64,000 bases of DNA from Erwinia piriflorinigrans CFBP 5888 (GTDB taxonomy: Bacteria > Pseudomonadota > Gammaproteobacteria > Enterobacterales > Enterobacteriaceae), in NCBI RefSeq assembly GCF_001050515.1, contig NZ_CAHS01000006.1, forward strand, positions 287,739 to 351,738, read 5' to 3'. Of the stretch, positions 39,242 through 48,143 are shown in pieces (the first letter of the stretch is position 1; each line of letters starts with the position of its first letter). The notes beneath the pieces were generated by a model that did no database searches, was not told the DNA's origin, and saw only the letters and a program-made list of their open reading frames with translations. Position numbers and translations under genes: made by a program.

Positions 39242-40282
39242 ATGCCTTTACCCGTCATTGCCCTCGTCCTCGGTGATCCTGCCGGTGTCGGACCTGAACT
39301 GGTGGCCAAAGTGTTATCTCGCGATGAACTGCGTCAACAGGCCAATATCATCATTGTCGCCGATCGCGATGAATTGCAAAAAGGAATGGATATCGCTGGC
39401 TGCTGTTTTCCGTGGAGGGAGATCTTCGGCCCGCAGGATGCACAGTTCCAGCCAGGCGAAACGCTTCTGCTGCATCATCGCTGTAGCCATCCGCTACCAT
39501 TCAAATATGGTGAAGCCACAGAGCAAAGTGGAGTGTACATTCTCGAGACACTCCGCAAAGCGCTGGATTTGACTCAAAGCGGTATCGCACAGGCTATTTG
39601 CTTTGCTCCTCTCAACAAACAGGCTATGCACCTCGGCGGCCTGCAATACAGCGACGAACTGCATTGGTTTGCGCATCAGTTGGATTGGAAAGCGTTCTGT
39701 TGTGAAGTGAATATCGTGGATAACACCTGGGCAGGGCGTGCTACGTCACATATTCCGTTCAAAGACATTGTCTCCAACCTCTCCTTAGAGGGGGTGTTGG
39801 ATACGATCATCCTTATGGATCGCACTTTACGCCAGGCGGGTTTTACCCAACCACGTATTGCTGTCCAGGCGTTGAATCCGCATGGTGGTGAAAATGGCCT
39901 GTTTGGCGACGAGGAACAGACCATCATCAAGCCGGCGATGGAGTTAGCGCGTAAACGGGGGATCGCAGTGTTTGGCCCTTACCCCGCCGACACCACCTGG
40001 AAAGCGATGGAGACGGAAAAGCTCGATGCTGTTGTGTCGATGTACCATGACCAGTTTGCGACTGCGCTGAAAATGTTGGGTTTTGAGCGCGGTGTAACAG
40101 TGCAGGGAGGGTTACCCGTGCCGGTCGCGACCGCCAACCACGGTACAGCATATAATATTTACGGGAAAAACCTGGCTTCGCCTTCAGCCTTCGAGCAGGC
40201 ATTCCTGTTGACGTTGCGAATGGCGAAAGGAGCACAGGATCGCACCGACGGCGTTGACGCTATTTCGGGTGCTGTACTGTGA
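39242..40282 (+). CDS. PdxA2-like 4-phospho-acid dehydrogenase (decarboxylating)
   Basis: A 346-residue PdxA-family NAD-dependent dehydrogenase. It has the GDPAGVGPE start, and the three metal-ligand histidines in RATSHIPF, ALNPHGGENGLFG and MYHDQ. PdxA itself oxidises 4-phosphohydroxythreonine; the PdxA2 group oxidises and decarboxylates 4-phospho-D-threonate or -erythronate to dihydroxyacetone phosphate and CO2. Location in a catabolic island away from ksgA/surA supports PdxA2. The DUF1537 kinase that usually accompanies PdxA2 is not seen in this window. The ribosome site is gaggag. Confidence 0.87.
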   Translation: MPLPVIALVLGDPAGVGPELVAKVLSRDELRQQANIIIVADRDELQKGMDIAGCCFPWREIFGPQDAQFQPGETLLLHHRCSHPLPFKYGEATEQSGVYILETLRKALDLTQSGIAQAICFAPLNKQAMHLGGLQYSDELHWFAHQLDWKAFCCEVNIVDNTWAGRATSHIPFKDIVSNLSLEGVLDTIILMDRTLRQAGFTQPRIAVQALNPHGGENGLFGDEEQTIIKPAMELARKRGIAVFGPYPADTTWKAMETEKLDAVVSMYHDQFATALKMLGFERGVTVQGGLPVPVATANHGTAYNIYGKNLASPSAFEQAFLLTLRMAKGAQDRTDGVDAISGAVL

Positions 40283-40385
40283 CAAAGTCAGCGGATTTAT
40301 CAGATTGGTATCGGGCATCTCCTGTCTCTTGCGGTTGTTTACTAACAGGCTGGCCATTCGGCTTCACTGCACAAGGTAAACCGGT

Positions 40386-41231
40386 ATGAATAAGCTCGTT
40401 GTGGGGGTAAATACGGCAATGTTCGATGGCCTCGACGCAGATGTGGCTTTTTACTCTATCCGCGAGGCGGGTTTTCACTATGTGGAATTGGCTTATAACC
40501 AGGGATATGCCGGTAACCTTAGCCCGGCATTATTTAGTGAGAACAACGCCCGTTATATCCGCGATATGTTAGATAAACATCAGTTGCGTACGCAGGCCAT
40601 GGGGGCGACCATGAATCTGGGCGCCCAAGATGCGGTAGCGCAGTTTACGCAGCGCATCCGCTTCGCCGCAATGATCGGTGCTACTTTTTTACCCGCGTGT
40701 ATCGGGAAAAAGGCCGACCGTCAACGCATTGTGGCTAACCTGAAAATGTTGGCACCCATCGCTAATGACCACCAATGTGTGATCTGTATAGAGAATGGGG
40801 GGGATCCTGACAACGACGTTTTCCGCCTGGCTGAAGACGGTTTTGCCTTGCTGGAAGAGATTAATAGCCCTGCGGTCGCGTTCAACGTTGATGCTGGCAA
40901 TATCGTATCACTCTGTTCCGGGACGAATGCCATAGAGGAAGCTATCGCTATGTTGCCGGGCTCTCGTTATTGTCATATCAAGGATGTGTTAAAACGTCAT
41001 GGAGAGTACTTTTTTCCGGCTATAGGGAAGGGGGAACTAGACTACCGTCCGCTGCTGAAGGTGCTTGAGATGCATTCCATTCCTTGCAGCCTGGAAATCC
41101 CGTTGCGGATGCATCGCCAGCGCGATACTTATCCGCATCGCGCTGCGGAACCGGTCTCACCAGAAACGAGTCTGCTGGTGTTGCGTCAATCGCGGGAGGC
41201 GCTAGAGCGGTGGCTAGGCTACCCCTTGTAA
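40386..41231 (+). CDS. TIM-barrel sugar (phosphate) isomerase/epimerase
   Basis: A 281-residue protein of the xylose-isomerase-like/AP-endonuclease-2 superfamily. Candidate metal-ligand segments are ENGGDPDND (Glu), FNVDAGN (Asp) and HIKD (His), with a final SLEIPLR (Glu). This superfamily includes hydroxypyruvate isomerase, OtnI (2-oxotetronate isomerase) and EryC (tetrulose-phosphate epimerase), any of which would fit the island. Precise activity cannot be read from sequence. It starts 103 bases after the PdxA2-like gene and is the last intact gene of the right arm. Confidence 0.85.
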   Translation: MNKLVVGVNTAMFDGLDADVAFYSIREAGFHYVELAYNQGYAGNLSPALFSENNARYIRDMLDKHQLRTQAMGATMNLGAQDAVAQFTQRIRFAAMIGATFLPACIGKKADRQRIVANLKMLAPIANDHQCVICIENGGDPDNDVFRLAEDGFALLEEINSPAVAFNVDAGNIVSLCSGTNAIEEAIAMLPGSRYCHIKDVLKRHGEYFFPAIGKGELDYRPLLKVLEMHSIPCSLEIPLRMHRQRDTYPHRAAEPVSPETSLLVLRQSREALERWLGYPL

Positions 41232-41300
41232 GTTGAAGGCAGAGCCTACTCACTCCGGCTCAGCGACATTAGCTTCTGTACTGTCAGCCATATTTTCCAG

Positions 41301-41408
41301 CGCAGGGCATCCGGGTGAATGGCGTGCGGCCGGGATTTATTGGCACCGGGATGCATGCCGATGCAGCGCGGTGGTCAGCCGTCAGAGATCGTCAGCGCCT
41401 CGCTGTTA
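41301..41408 (+). pseudogene. Decayed duplicate of the 3' part of ygfF
   Basis: Bases 41301-41363 match ygfF 32910-32972 with about six mismatches, and from 41358 the match continues with ygfF from 33014 for some 35 bases (atgcagcgcggtggtcagcc, then gtcagag) before fading. The 47-base jump lies exactly between two copies of CCGATG in ygfF (32967-32972 and 33014-33019), so a deletion between short direct repeats has occurred. The jump shifts the frame; there is no functional product. It lies at the right border of the metabolic island in the same orientation as ygfF. Confidence 0.88.
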
Positions 41409-41457
41409 GCAGACAAAGGGCTGGCCGCAGCCAGCTCTCTGTCTGAGAAGGGGCAGG

Positions 41458-42066
41458 TCACAGCAGCCAGCCCTTAGCCTGTGCGTCATCAAGATGTTTT
41501 TTCAGATGGCACCACAATTCTGGCCACTGGCTGGCCAGCTGCACATTCCGCGCTTCGACCTGTTCCAGGCGGATGCTATTTTCGCGCCAGCTCTGGCCCT
41601 CATTATGCAGGTTAAGTATGATCGGTAACGCACGGTCGAGCATATTGGCAAAGCGGGCATCAACGCTTTCCCCCGCTTCATACTCATCCCATAACGCACG
41701 AAAACGCTGATTCAACTCATCGGGCAGCAGGCCAAAAATCCGCTCAGCGGCAGCCACTTCCTGCTGTTGGATCGCCTCGCGTGCGGCGATGTCGTAAACC
41801 ATCACATCCCCGGCATCAATTTCCACCACGTCATGCAGCAGTGCCATCTGTATCACATGCTGGACATTGACCGCTTCACGAGCAAAGGGGGCCAGACTCA
41901 TCGCGGCCATGGCCAGGTGCCAGCTATGCTCTGCCGAGTTTTCCTGGCGTGCATTACTTAGCAGGCGGGTACGACGCTCCACGGTTTTAAGCTTATCCAG
42001 CTCCATCAGGAACTGCACCACCTCTGTCATCGTGCCAAAATCTAAGGGTGCCAGCCTGTCAGACAT
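41458..42066 (-). CDS. HD-domain phosphohydrolase (HDDC2/YfbR-like)
   Basis: A 202-residue HD-domain protein. Metal ligands are visible as His in AEHSWHLAM, HD in ALLHDVVEIDAGD, and a downstream Asp in NMLDRALP. Length and layout resemble the HDDC2/YfbR 5'-nucleotidase group, which dephosphorylates deoxynucleoside monophosphates; the true substrate is unknown. The start at 42066 follows gagattgg. It is divergent from trhA, with about 210 bases between. Confidence 0.85.
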   Translation of the reverse strand: MSDRLAPLDFGTMTEVVQFLMELDKLKTVERRTRLLSNARQENSAEHSWHLAMAAMSLAPFAREAVNVQHVIQMALLHDVVEIDAGDVMVYDIAAREAIQQQEVAAAERIFGLLPDELNQRFRALWDEYEAGESVDARFANMLDRALPIILNLHNEGQSWRENSIRLEQVEARNVQLASQWPELWCHLKKHLDDAQAKGWLL

Positions 42067-42279
42067 TTACCAATCTCACTTATCATCCTGAAATAGTGCT
42101 CAATATTGTAAAGTAAACGATTGCGTATTTCTTGCAGGAATGTGTGCATAACGGTGAAATACTCTATTTTAGCGTACAGCTGTACACTGAAACTATTCTC
42201 AGCCAGGATAGAGGCGTTGCATTTTCCGTTACGGCACTCTGCGGTGACGGAGGCTGGTAAGTAAGGATATGAGTTAACT

Positions 42280-42939
42280 ATGATGAAAGAGAAAGTCGTG
42301 ACGACGGGCTATTCACTGGCGGAAGAGATTGCCAATAGTATCAGCCATGGCGTGGGCTGCCTGTTAGGCATTGTTGGTTTAGTGCTGATGCTGAACCAGG
42401 CCATAGATGCCGGGGCTGGTGCATTGGCCATCGCCAGCTACAGTCTTTATGGCGGCACAATTATCCTGCTGTTTCTGGCTTCTACGCTGTATCACGCTAT
42501 CCCCGGTGAACGAGCAAAGTTTTGGCTAAAAAAACTCGACCATTCAGCCATTTATCTGTTGATTGCTGGAACCTATACGCCGTTTTTGCTGGTTGGGCTG
42601 AAGTCGCCGCTGGCACACTGGCTGATGGCGATAATCTGGGGGCTGGCACTGATTGGGGTTATCTTTAAGCTGGCGTTTGCCCACCGTTTTGCGGCACTTT
42701 CCCTGGTAACCTACATCCTGATGGGCTGGCTGTCGGTGATCGTGCTGTATCAGATGGTGATGCGCCTGCCGGCAGGCAGCGTCTGGCTGCTGGCTGCCGG
42801 CGGGATGATTTATTCTCTCGGGGTGATTTTCTATGTCGCTAAGCGCATCCCCTATAACCACGCTATCTGGCATGGCTTTGTACTCGGCGGCTCACTGTGC
42901 CACTTCTTTGCCATCTATCTGTACGTCACGCCGAGGTGA
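42280..42939 (+). CDS. trhA: Haemolysin III-family membrane protein TrhA (YqfA)
   Basis: A 219-residue protein with about seven membrane helices, aligned over its length with E. coli YqfA/TrhA, which has been linked to membrane energetics and fluidity homeostasis. Family motifs are SHGVG...LYHAI near the first helices (the [11 protein letters not shown] segment) and [16 protein letters not shown] at the end, containing the conserved metal-type histidines. It is convergent with ygfZ; the two stops abut. Confidence 0.93.
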   Translation: MMKEKVVTTGYSLAEEIANSISHGVGCLLGIVGLVLMLNQAIDAGAGALAIASYSLYGGTIILLFLASTLYHAIPGERAKFWLKKLDHSAIYLLIAGTYTPFLLVGLKSPLAHWLMAIIWGLALIGVIFKLAFAHRFAALSLVTYILMGWLSVIVLYQMVMRLPAGSVWLLAAGGMIYSLGVIFYVAKRIPYNHAIWHGFVLGGSLCHFFAIYLYVTPR

Positions 42940-43926
42940 TTACCCGGCGGTGATGTCGTAGGGCAGCGCCTGAATCGCCAGCTGCCCGCCGTCATCTCCC
43001 TGCACACGCAGTACGGTATCGGCGGAGAGATCGTTATTCAGCACCGCCTGTACCCAGACGTCACCATTATCGAGCTGGCAGGCGGCAAGAATCGTGCCGG
43101 TGCGCCGCCAGTTTTCGCCCATTTTCATCTCCAGCGCATCATTTGCCTGCGGTACGACTCCCGCTGTACCGGCCAGCCAGTAGAGTGCGCGTTTATTCGC
43201 CCCTCGGAATTTAGCGCGTGCCACCATCTCTTGCCCGGTGTAACAGCCTTTCTTAAAGCTGATTGCCTCCAGCGCCTGGAGATTGGTGGCCTGCGGGATA
43301 AACTGCGCACTGGTAGTCGCATCAATAATTGGCCACCCGGCTTCGATATCCAGCGCCAGCCATTGAGCGCTGTCGTTAAGCTGGGCTTCACCCGCCAGTT
43401 TTTCCGCGATCTCTGCGGCCTTTTCTGCTGTTGTCACCAGTAAAAAACGCTCGGCAGGCAGATCGAACCACAGTAGCGTACTGTCACCCTGCTGTGTTAC
43501 CGGCGATTCAGCATCCGGCAGCGCGCTGAACAGGTTTGCCAGCGCGGCCCTGGCCTGGAAACCGGCTACGCCCAACAGGACGGATTCATCATCGGCGACC
43601 AGGGTAATTTTGGCAAACACCGCATACTTTTTCAGTTCACTTAGCTGGTTGTCCCGCAGGCTGCGGCGTTCAATGTAGGACAGGCCGTTTGTGCGGTGGA
43701 ACAGACGCAGGTTACTCCACATCTTGCCTTTGGCATCACAGTGTGCGGCAGGGCGATGCTGATTGGGGGGCAGGGCTGCCACGTCCAGCGTAACCTGCCC
43801 TTGCAAATAGCTGATATGGTCCGCACCGCTGGCATTCACCAGCGCCCAGTCTTCCAGTGAAATCAGCGTCAGCGGCAGACGAGTCGATGCCACCGGTTGA
43901 CGAGGCGGGAAAGAAATACTTGGCAT
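42940..43926 (-). CDS. ygfZ: Folate-binding tRNA-modifying protein YgfZ
   Basis: GcvT-fold protein that binds tetrahydrofolate and helps maintain some iron-sulfur enzymes such as MiaB. The 328 residues match E. coli YgfZ (326). The family signature [12 protein letters not shown] with its redox-active cysteine is present at about residue 228-239. Divergent from sdhE, as in E. coli. Confidence 0.95.
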   Translation of the reverse strand: MPSISFPPRQPVASTRLPLTLISLEDWALVNASGADHISYLQGQVTLDVAALPPNQHRPAAHCDAKGKMWSNLRLFHRTNGLSYIERRSLRDNQLSELKKYAVFAKITLVADDESVLLGVAGFQARAALANLFSALPDAESPVTQQGDSTLLWFDLPAERFLLVTTAEKAAEIAEKLAGEAQLNDSAQWLALDIEAGWPIIDATTSAQFIPQATNLQALEAISFKKGCYTGQEMVARAKFRGANKRALYWLAGTAGVVPQANDALEMKMGENWRRTGTILAACQLDNGDVWVQAVLNNDLSADTVLRVQGDDGGQLAIQALPYDITAG

Positions 43927-44151
43927 GATTCAGTCCTAAATTAAGCAATGTAGTGAAATCTGAGACTCATGTTAAAAGAGCGGCCCTGCTTTGCAACCTG
44001 TTTCCGGGGGCTGCGGCACAAAAGGCGCGATAACCCGACAACTTCTCATGCTGTTTGCGTGCTATCTCGCATGATGATCATTGCCGCATCAACAGCAAAG
44101 CAAAAAAGCGCTACACTACGCGCCATGTTTGGTTAACCGTTGCTGAGTGAC

Positions 44152-44418
44152 ATGGATATTACAAATAAATCACGTATTCACTGGGCATGCCGTCGCGGCA
44201 TGCGTGAACTGGATATCTCGATCATGCCGTTTTTTCAGTACGAATTTGACTCGCTGGACGATGGTGATAAGCGTCTGTTTGTCCGACTGCTGGAGTGCGA
44301 CGATCCCGATCTGTTTAACTGGCTGATGAATCACGGAGAGCCGGCAGATGCAGAGCTGAAAAGGATGGTGTTGCTCATCCAGCAGAGAAATAAACAACGT
44401 GGTCCTATGGCAATGTGA
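44152..44418 (+). CDS. sdhE: Succinate dehydrogenase flavinylation factor SdhE
   Basis: Small protein (88 residues) that promotes covalent FAD attachment to SdhA and FrdA; also described as the CptB antitoxin YgfY. The sequence is nearly identical to E. coli SdhE, including the RGxxE motif ([10 protein letters not shown]). The ATG at 44152 fits that homology; an upstream frame start at 44140 has no support. Its last 20 bases overlap ygfX. Confidence 0.96.
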   Translation: MDITNKSRIHWACRRGMRELDISIMPFFQYEFDSLDDGDKRLFVRLLECDDPDLFNWLMNHGEPADAELKRMVLLIQQRNKQRGPMAM

Positions 44419-44812
44419 ACTGCGGCAATCAAAGCTGGCACAGCGGCTTTCGCTGATACTGCATGGCGTGGTCATGCTGGCGCTGCTGTTTGCCTCATGG
44501 CCTGTCAGCGCAATCCCGGTGCGAATGCTGCTACTGGCTTTGGTACTGCTGGATTGCCTAGGCAGTTTGCGGCGCATCCACCGCCGTCAGGGAGGTATCG
44601 CCCTGTTGGGTGGACATGCGCTACGTTGGCGTCAGCGCGAGTGGCGTATTATTTCCCGCCCGTGGCTAACCCGGCATGCGATCCTGCTGTCACTTCGTGA
44701 TGCCAAAGGAGCGCGTGAACAGCTGTGGCTGTTTGCTGACGGCATGGAGAGCAGCAGCTGGCGTTGTTTGCGCCTACAGCTGCTGATTGATAAGGAACCG
44801 GATAATCAATAA
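44399..44812 (+). CDS. ygfX: Inner-membrane protein YgfX (CptA)
   Basis: A 137-residue membrane protein that partners SdhE; in E. coli it was reported as a toxin acting on FtsZ and MreB, and in Serratia as a factor needed with SdhE for pigment regulation. It starts with GTG at 44399 ([10 protein letters not shown]), the same start type and sequence as E. coli, and overlaps sdhE by 20 bases. Two membrane segments are visible at about residues 18-50. Confidence 0.9.
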   Translation: MVLWQCELRQSKLAQRLSLILHGVVMLALLFASWPVSAIPVRMLLLALVLLDCLGSLRRIHRRQGGIALLGGHALRWRQREWRIISRPWLTRHAILLSLRDAKGAREQLWLFADGMESSSWRCLRLQLLIDKEPDNQ

Positions 44813-44815
44813 TAA

Positions 44816-44856
44816 TGCCGCCGTTTGGCAGGCTCTGACGAGCCTGTGTAGCGGCA
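44816..44856 (+). terminator. Two-tier hairpin after ygfX
   Basis: An inner stem caggctc / gagcctg (44829-44835, 44840-44846) sits within an outer stem tgccgc / gcggca (44816-44821, 44851-44856). There is no T-run. It lies between convergent ygfX and fldB. Confidence 0.5.
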
Positions 44857-44939
44857 AATCATGACTGGCAGAGAGAGTTTGGCAGATCGTCCAGCGGGTA
44901 ACTAGAATTGTAGGCTGACGGGTAGCCGCACCAGGGCGC

Positions 44940-45458
44940 TTACAGCAGTTGTTCCATCTCGGTCAGGATCTGCTCACACCACTGGGCGATACGCTCATCG
45001 GTTTGCTCAAACTGGTTAATATCATCCAGTGCAAGGCCGACAAACTGCTTACCGTCGGCGGTAAGAGGCTTTTTACTGGTAAATTCATAGCCGGACAGCG
45101 GCCAGTACCCGACAAACTGAACGCCGGAAGGCGTCAGCACTTCGTGCAGCATGCCCAGCGCATCGAGAAACCATTCGCTGTATTCCCCCTGGTCGCCCAT
45201 GCCATACAGCGCCACGATTTTGCCCTGCAGATTGAGTTCAGGCAGATCGGTCCAGATCGCCTCCCAGTCTTCCTGTAACTCGCCAAAATCCCAGGTAGGG
45301 ATACCGAGGATCAGCAAATCATACTGTTCCATCAGCGCCGGGGAGTCATCTTTCAGATTATGCAGCGTCACCAGATCTTCGCCGATAAAATCGCGAATCT
45401 TCTCTGCTGCCATTTCGGTGTAGCAGGTGCTGGAGCCGTAAAAAAGACCAATGTTCAT
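44940..45458 (-). CDS. fldB: Flavodoxin 2
   Basis: FMN electron carrier of 172 residues, aligned with E. coli FldB. The phosphate-binding loop GSSTCYTE is at residues 8-15, and the flavin-stacking region [13 protein letters not shown] is intact. In E. coli fldB lies upstream of xerD; here an accessory block of two genes (45720-47607) separates them. Confidence 0.95.
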   Translation of the reverse strand: MNIGLFYGSSTCYTEMAAEKIRDFIGEDLVTLHNLKDDSPALMEQYDLLILGIPTWDFGELQEDWEAIWTDLPELNLQGKIVALYGMGDQGEYSEWFLDALGMLHEVLTPSGVQFVGYWPLSGYEFTSKKPLTADGKQFVGLALDDINQFEQTDERIAQWCEQILTEMEQLL

Positions 45459-45719
45459 ATTCGTTTTCTAACAATGAGTAGATGGCATTAAATCAGCCAG
45501 ATGTCGTATGCATGATACTTTACAGCACCCGAACCCTGTAGAACAAATTGGCTAAATTGGGGAAACCCCGTTCCGCCGTTTTCGCTAACGAACCGATCGG
45601 AGGGCGCTAATATAACAACATTTATTGGCTAAACTCACCGTTTGCTGTTTGTCATGCAATCGGCCATTTTCATGGCAGCATGCGCGATAACCTGATGCAG
45701 CAAGATCCGGGCTTCCGCC

Positions 45720-46658
45720 CTACTGTCTCGGTTTTATGCGCATTACGGCGACAACACCTGCAACCAGACAGGCAATCCCGGCCAGGGTGAGTAGCGGAGG
45801 CCACGCCTGACGCAGCAAAAAAGTATATGCCAACCCGGCCAGGATCTCGAAGACTATCAATGGCCCAACTAAAACCGTTGGCAACCGCTGGCTGGCTTCG
45901 TTCCAGCAGAGCGCACCAATCCACGAACAGAGTACGCCAATGGCGATCATCAGTGGAATAAACACCTCAGGCCGTGGGCCAAATGGCAGGGAAAATGCGC
46001 TATCGGTGACGCTCAGTTGTCCGCAAATGGCCACATAGCCCAGCAGCGCCAGCGGAAGTGTTACCACGCCCTGTGCCGTGGCCCAGGTGGCAGGCCGGGT
46101 TCCCGGATTTTTGCGCAGCCAGCGAGCGTTACGCAACGGAAACCATGTCCAGCATGCCACTGCGATGACAGCCAGCGCCAAACCACTGCCGTAACGCCAT
46201 GGATCAACCGGAGTCAGGTTCGCCTTTAACTCGGCAATATTGACCATTACCAGCCCGAGGGCAATGACCAACAGCGCCGGGGTTAACCTGCGCCAGCAGA
46301 GCCGCCCTTCTTCTTGACCATAAAACAGGTTGCCCGCCACGGATATAACCACCGGCAATGTACCAATAATCATGGTTGAAACCGGTGCACCCGTACGTTG
46401 AATGGCGCTTGCCAGGCAGAAGTAATACAGCAGGTTGCCAATAACCGTCAGTTTCAACGCCTCCAGCCAGTCCGCATGAGTTAAACGCCGCAACCGGCGG
46501 CGGTCTAACCAGGCCAGCGGTAAGGCAACAAGCCCAAAGGCCAAATAACGGGCAGTCGACTGCAGTGCTGCCGGATAATCCGGTATAATGACGGGGCCGA
46601 CGAAGATCAGTCCCCACATCATGCCTGCCGCCAGCGCAAACAGAACGCCAATATACAT
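45720..46658 (-). CDS. EamA/DMT-family transporter
   Basis: A 312-residue inner-membrane protein with about ten membrane segments in two EamA repeats (LFALAAGMMWGLIFVG at the start; IALGVLCSWIGALCWNE region in the second half). The family exports metabolites or amino acids; no substrate can be assigned. The start follows ggagtaatt. It is placed between fldB and xerD, where E. coli has none, and next to a methyltransferase gene on the same strand 151 bases upstream. Confidence 0.85.
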   Translation of the reverse strand: MYIGVLFALAAGMMWGLIFVGPVIIPDYPAALQSTARYLAFGLVALPLAWLDRRRLRRLTHADWLEALKLTVIGNLLYYFCLASAIQRTGAPVSTMIIGTLPVVISVAGNLFYGQEEGRLCWRRLTPALLVIALGLVMVNIAELKANLTPVDPWRYGSGLALAVIAVACWTWFPLRNARWLRKNPGTRPATWATAQGVVTLPLALLGYVAICGQLSVTDSAFSLPFGPRPEVFIPLMIAIGVLCSWIGALCWNEASQRLPTVLVGPLIVFEILAGLAYTFLLRQAWPPLLTLAGIACLVAGVVAVMRIKPRQ

Positions 46659-46809
46659 AATTACTCCATCAATAGAATTGGCCTACTGCCAAGTCAGGTA
46701 TATTGAACTGTAACTTTTTAAATTATCAGCTCATAACATTTAGCATACGATTGAGTTACATTGACTCTAAGCCTTTGTACTTAAGGATGATTAATTCAAC
46801 GCGGCTATC

Positions 46810-47607
46810 TCAACGATTACTGTTGTACCTGATGATTTTGTCTGTGTGAATCGGCGCGGTTGCATTTAATGTAGCTGAAGTCACCGTCCCGCAATAAGCT
46901 AGCAAGTTTTCGCTTGTCTTGATGACAGACAAGCCACACCGAGTTAGAAGAGAGTGAAAAGATGATCGAGTGTAAGAGCGGGAATAGAAGCCATCGGCCC
47001 CAGTAAATAACGTGCCGTCCTCATGAGAATGGAGTTCCAGTGCCTGCACACCACATCTGAGGTAGTAGTCGTGTCGAACCCGGATAGCCTCTGGACTGTT
47101 ACTAAACACACAGATCACCGAGATCACATCCAGTTTTGCTAACTTTTTTAGCAACGGCAAAGGATCGCGAAAATTACCTAAAAAATTGAAAGGAAGAAGA
47201 TAAAGAGTTTGTGAGCCAACCGATAGCTGACCCCGGCTCATATGCGTTAGTACATCTCCAACAATAGTATCCACGCGATCTTCTATTTCTTCCTGTTTAA
47301 CTCGTTCACGTAATACTTTAATTGCCCGGGGGTTGAGATCAATACCTTGATAACGCGCATTCAGTAATCGAGCGATCTCTAATGCCCGACCATCATAACA
47401 CCCCAGTTCCACCAATGTATTACAGCGGAAATGCCCCATGGCTTCATACGTTGCTATGTTCTCCATCTGCAGTAAGGGCAACATATCATCGGGGAAATTA
47501 GCCAGGGTCATTATGCTTTTAGCACCTGAATCCTGTTGGTAGAAAACAGGTGTATCTTGATTCATACTCCTTCCAATATCCATATCTTGAGTCATATATT
47601 TATCCAT
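46810..47607 (-). CDS. Class I SAM-dependent methyltransferase, unknown substrate
   Basis: A protein of up to 265 residues with the class I methyltransferase motif I VELGCYDGRALEIA (about 67-80), followed by GIDLNPRAI (motif II region) and DTIVGDVL (motif III). The start is uncertain: in-frame ATGs occur at codons 1, 5, 9 and 15, and aaggag lies only 1 base before the last. The C-terminal part (HSHEDGTLFTGADGFYSRSY) is not one I recognise. Accessory gene between fldB and xerD. Confidence 0.75.
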   Translation of the reverse strand: MDKYMTQDMDIGRSMNQDTPVFYQQDSGAKSIMTLANFPDDMLPLLQMENIATYEAMGHFRCNTLVELGCYDGRALEIARLLNARYQGIDLNPRAIKVLRERVKQEEIEDRVDTIVGDVLTHMSRGQLSVGSQTLYLLPFNFLGNFRDPLPLLKKLAKLDVISVICVFSNSPEAIRVRHDYYLRCGVQALELHSHEDGTLFTGADGFYSRSYTRSSFHSLLTRCGLSVIKTSENLLAYCGTVTSATLNATAPIHTDKIIRYNSNR

Positions 47608-48143
47608 GGTGAGTTTCGGGAGACATTCTGAGCTGGCTAAACAAGTTCAAATGGCTTTGCAATAAAAGTTGGGTACATAGAAATGTAACTGCAATATATC
47701 TTTTTATCTGTATTTTTAAGCATAGTTTATGTTTTATGTGACGCTGGCATGGTTTTTCTGTCGAACAAATTTGCTCGTTAGTTCTTATTCCGCAAACTCT
47801 GATTCTGCCGAAGTTGAGTAATATACTGACTTGTTGCAGTGCAACATATATCGGAGATCGGGCCCGGCCGGAGTGCATCATTTTCTCCACATTACGGTCG
47901 TCAACAGATGAGAGTTCCATCACCACTACTGATTGATATTCAACTGTGATTCGCATCACTCACTTAACCTCATCCCCCTGCTTTATTTTCCTTATAGCCT
48001 TCCAGCAACGATATTCAGAGAGAGACATAAATCATGCATAATAGGCACTGGTCGGCATGACTGCCTGATATCTGGACAGAAATTGAGTTATAATTGTGCT
48101 CAATATCCTGTTGTTGTATTAAGTCGCTGAAAAGGGGAAAGGA
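47608..48143. other. AT-rich gap upstream of xerD
   Basis: This 536-base region has no gene I can support. A frame on the minus strand (47600-47959) has no family features. Composition is AT-rich, like the methyltransferase gene. The xerD promoter should lie in the last 150 bases (ttgagttataattgtg near 48083 resembles a promoter core). Confidence 0.5.
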
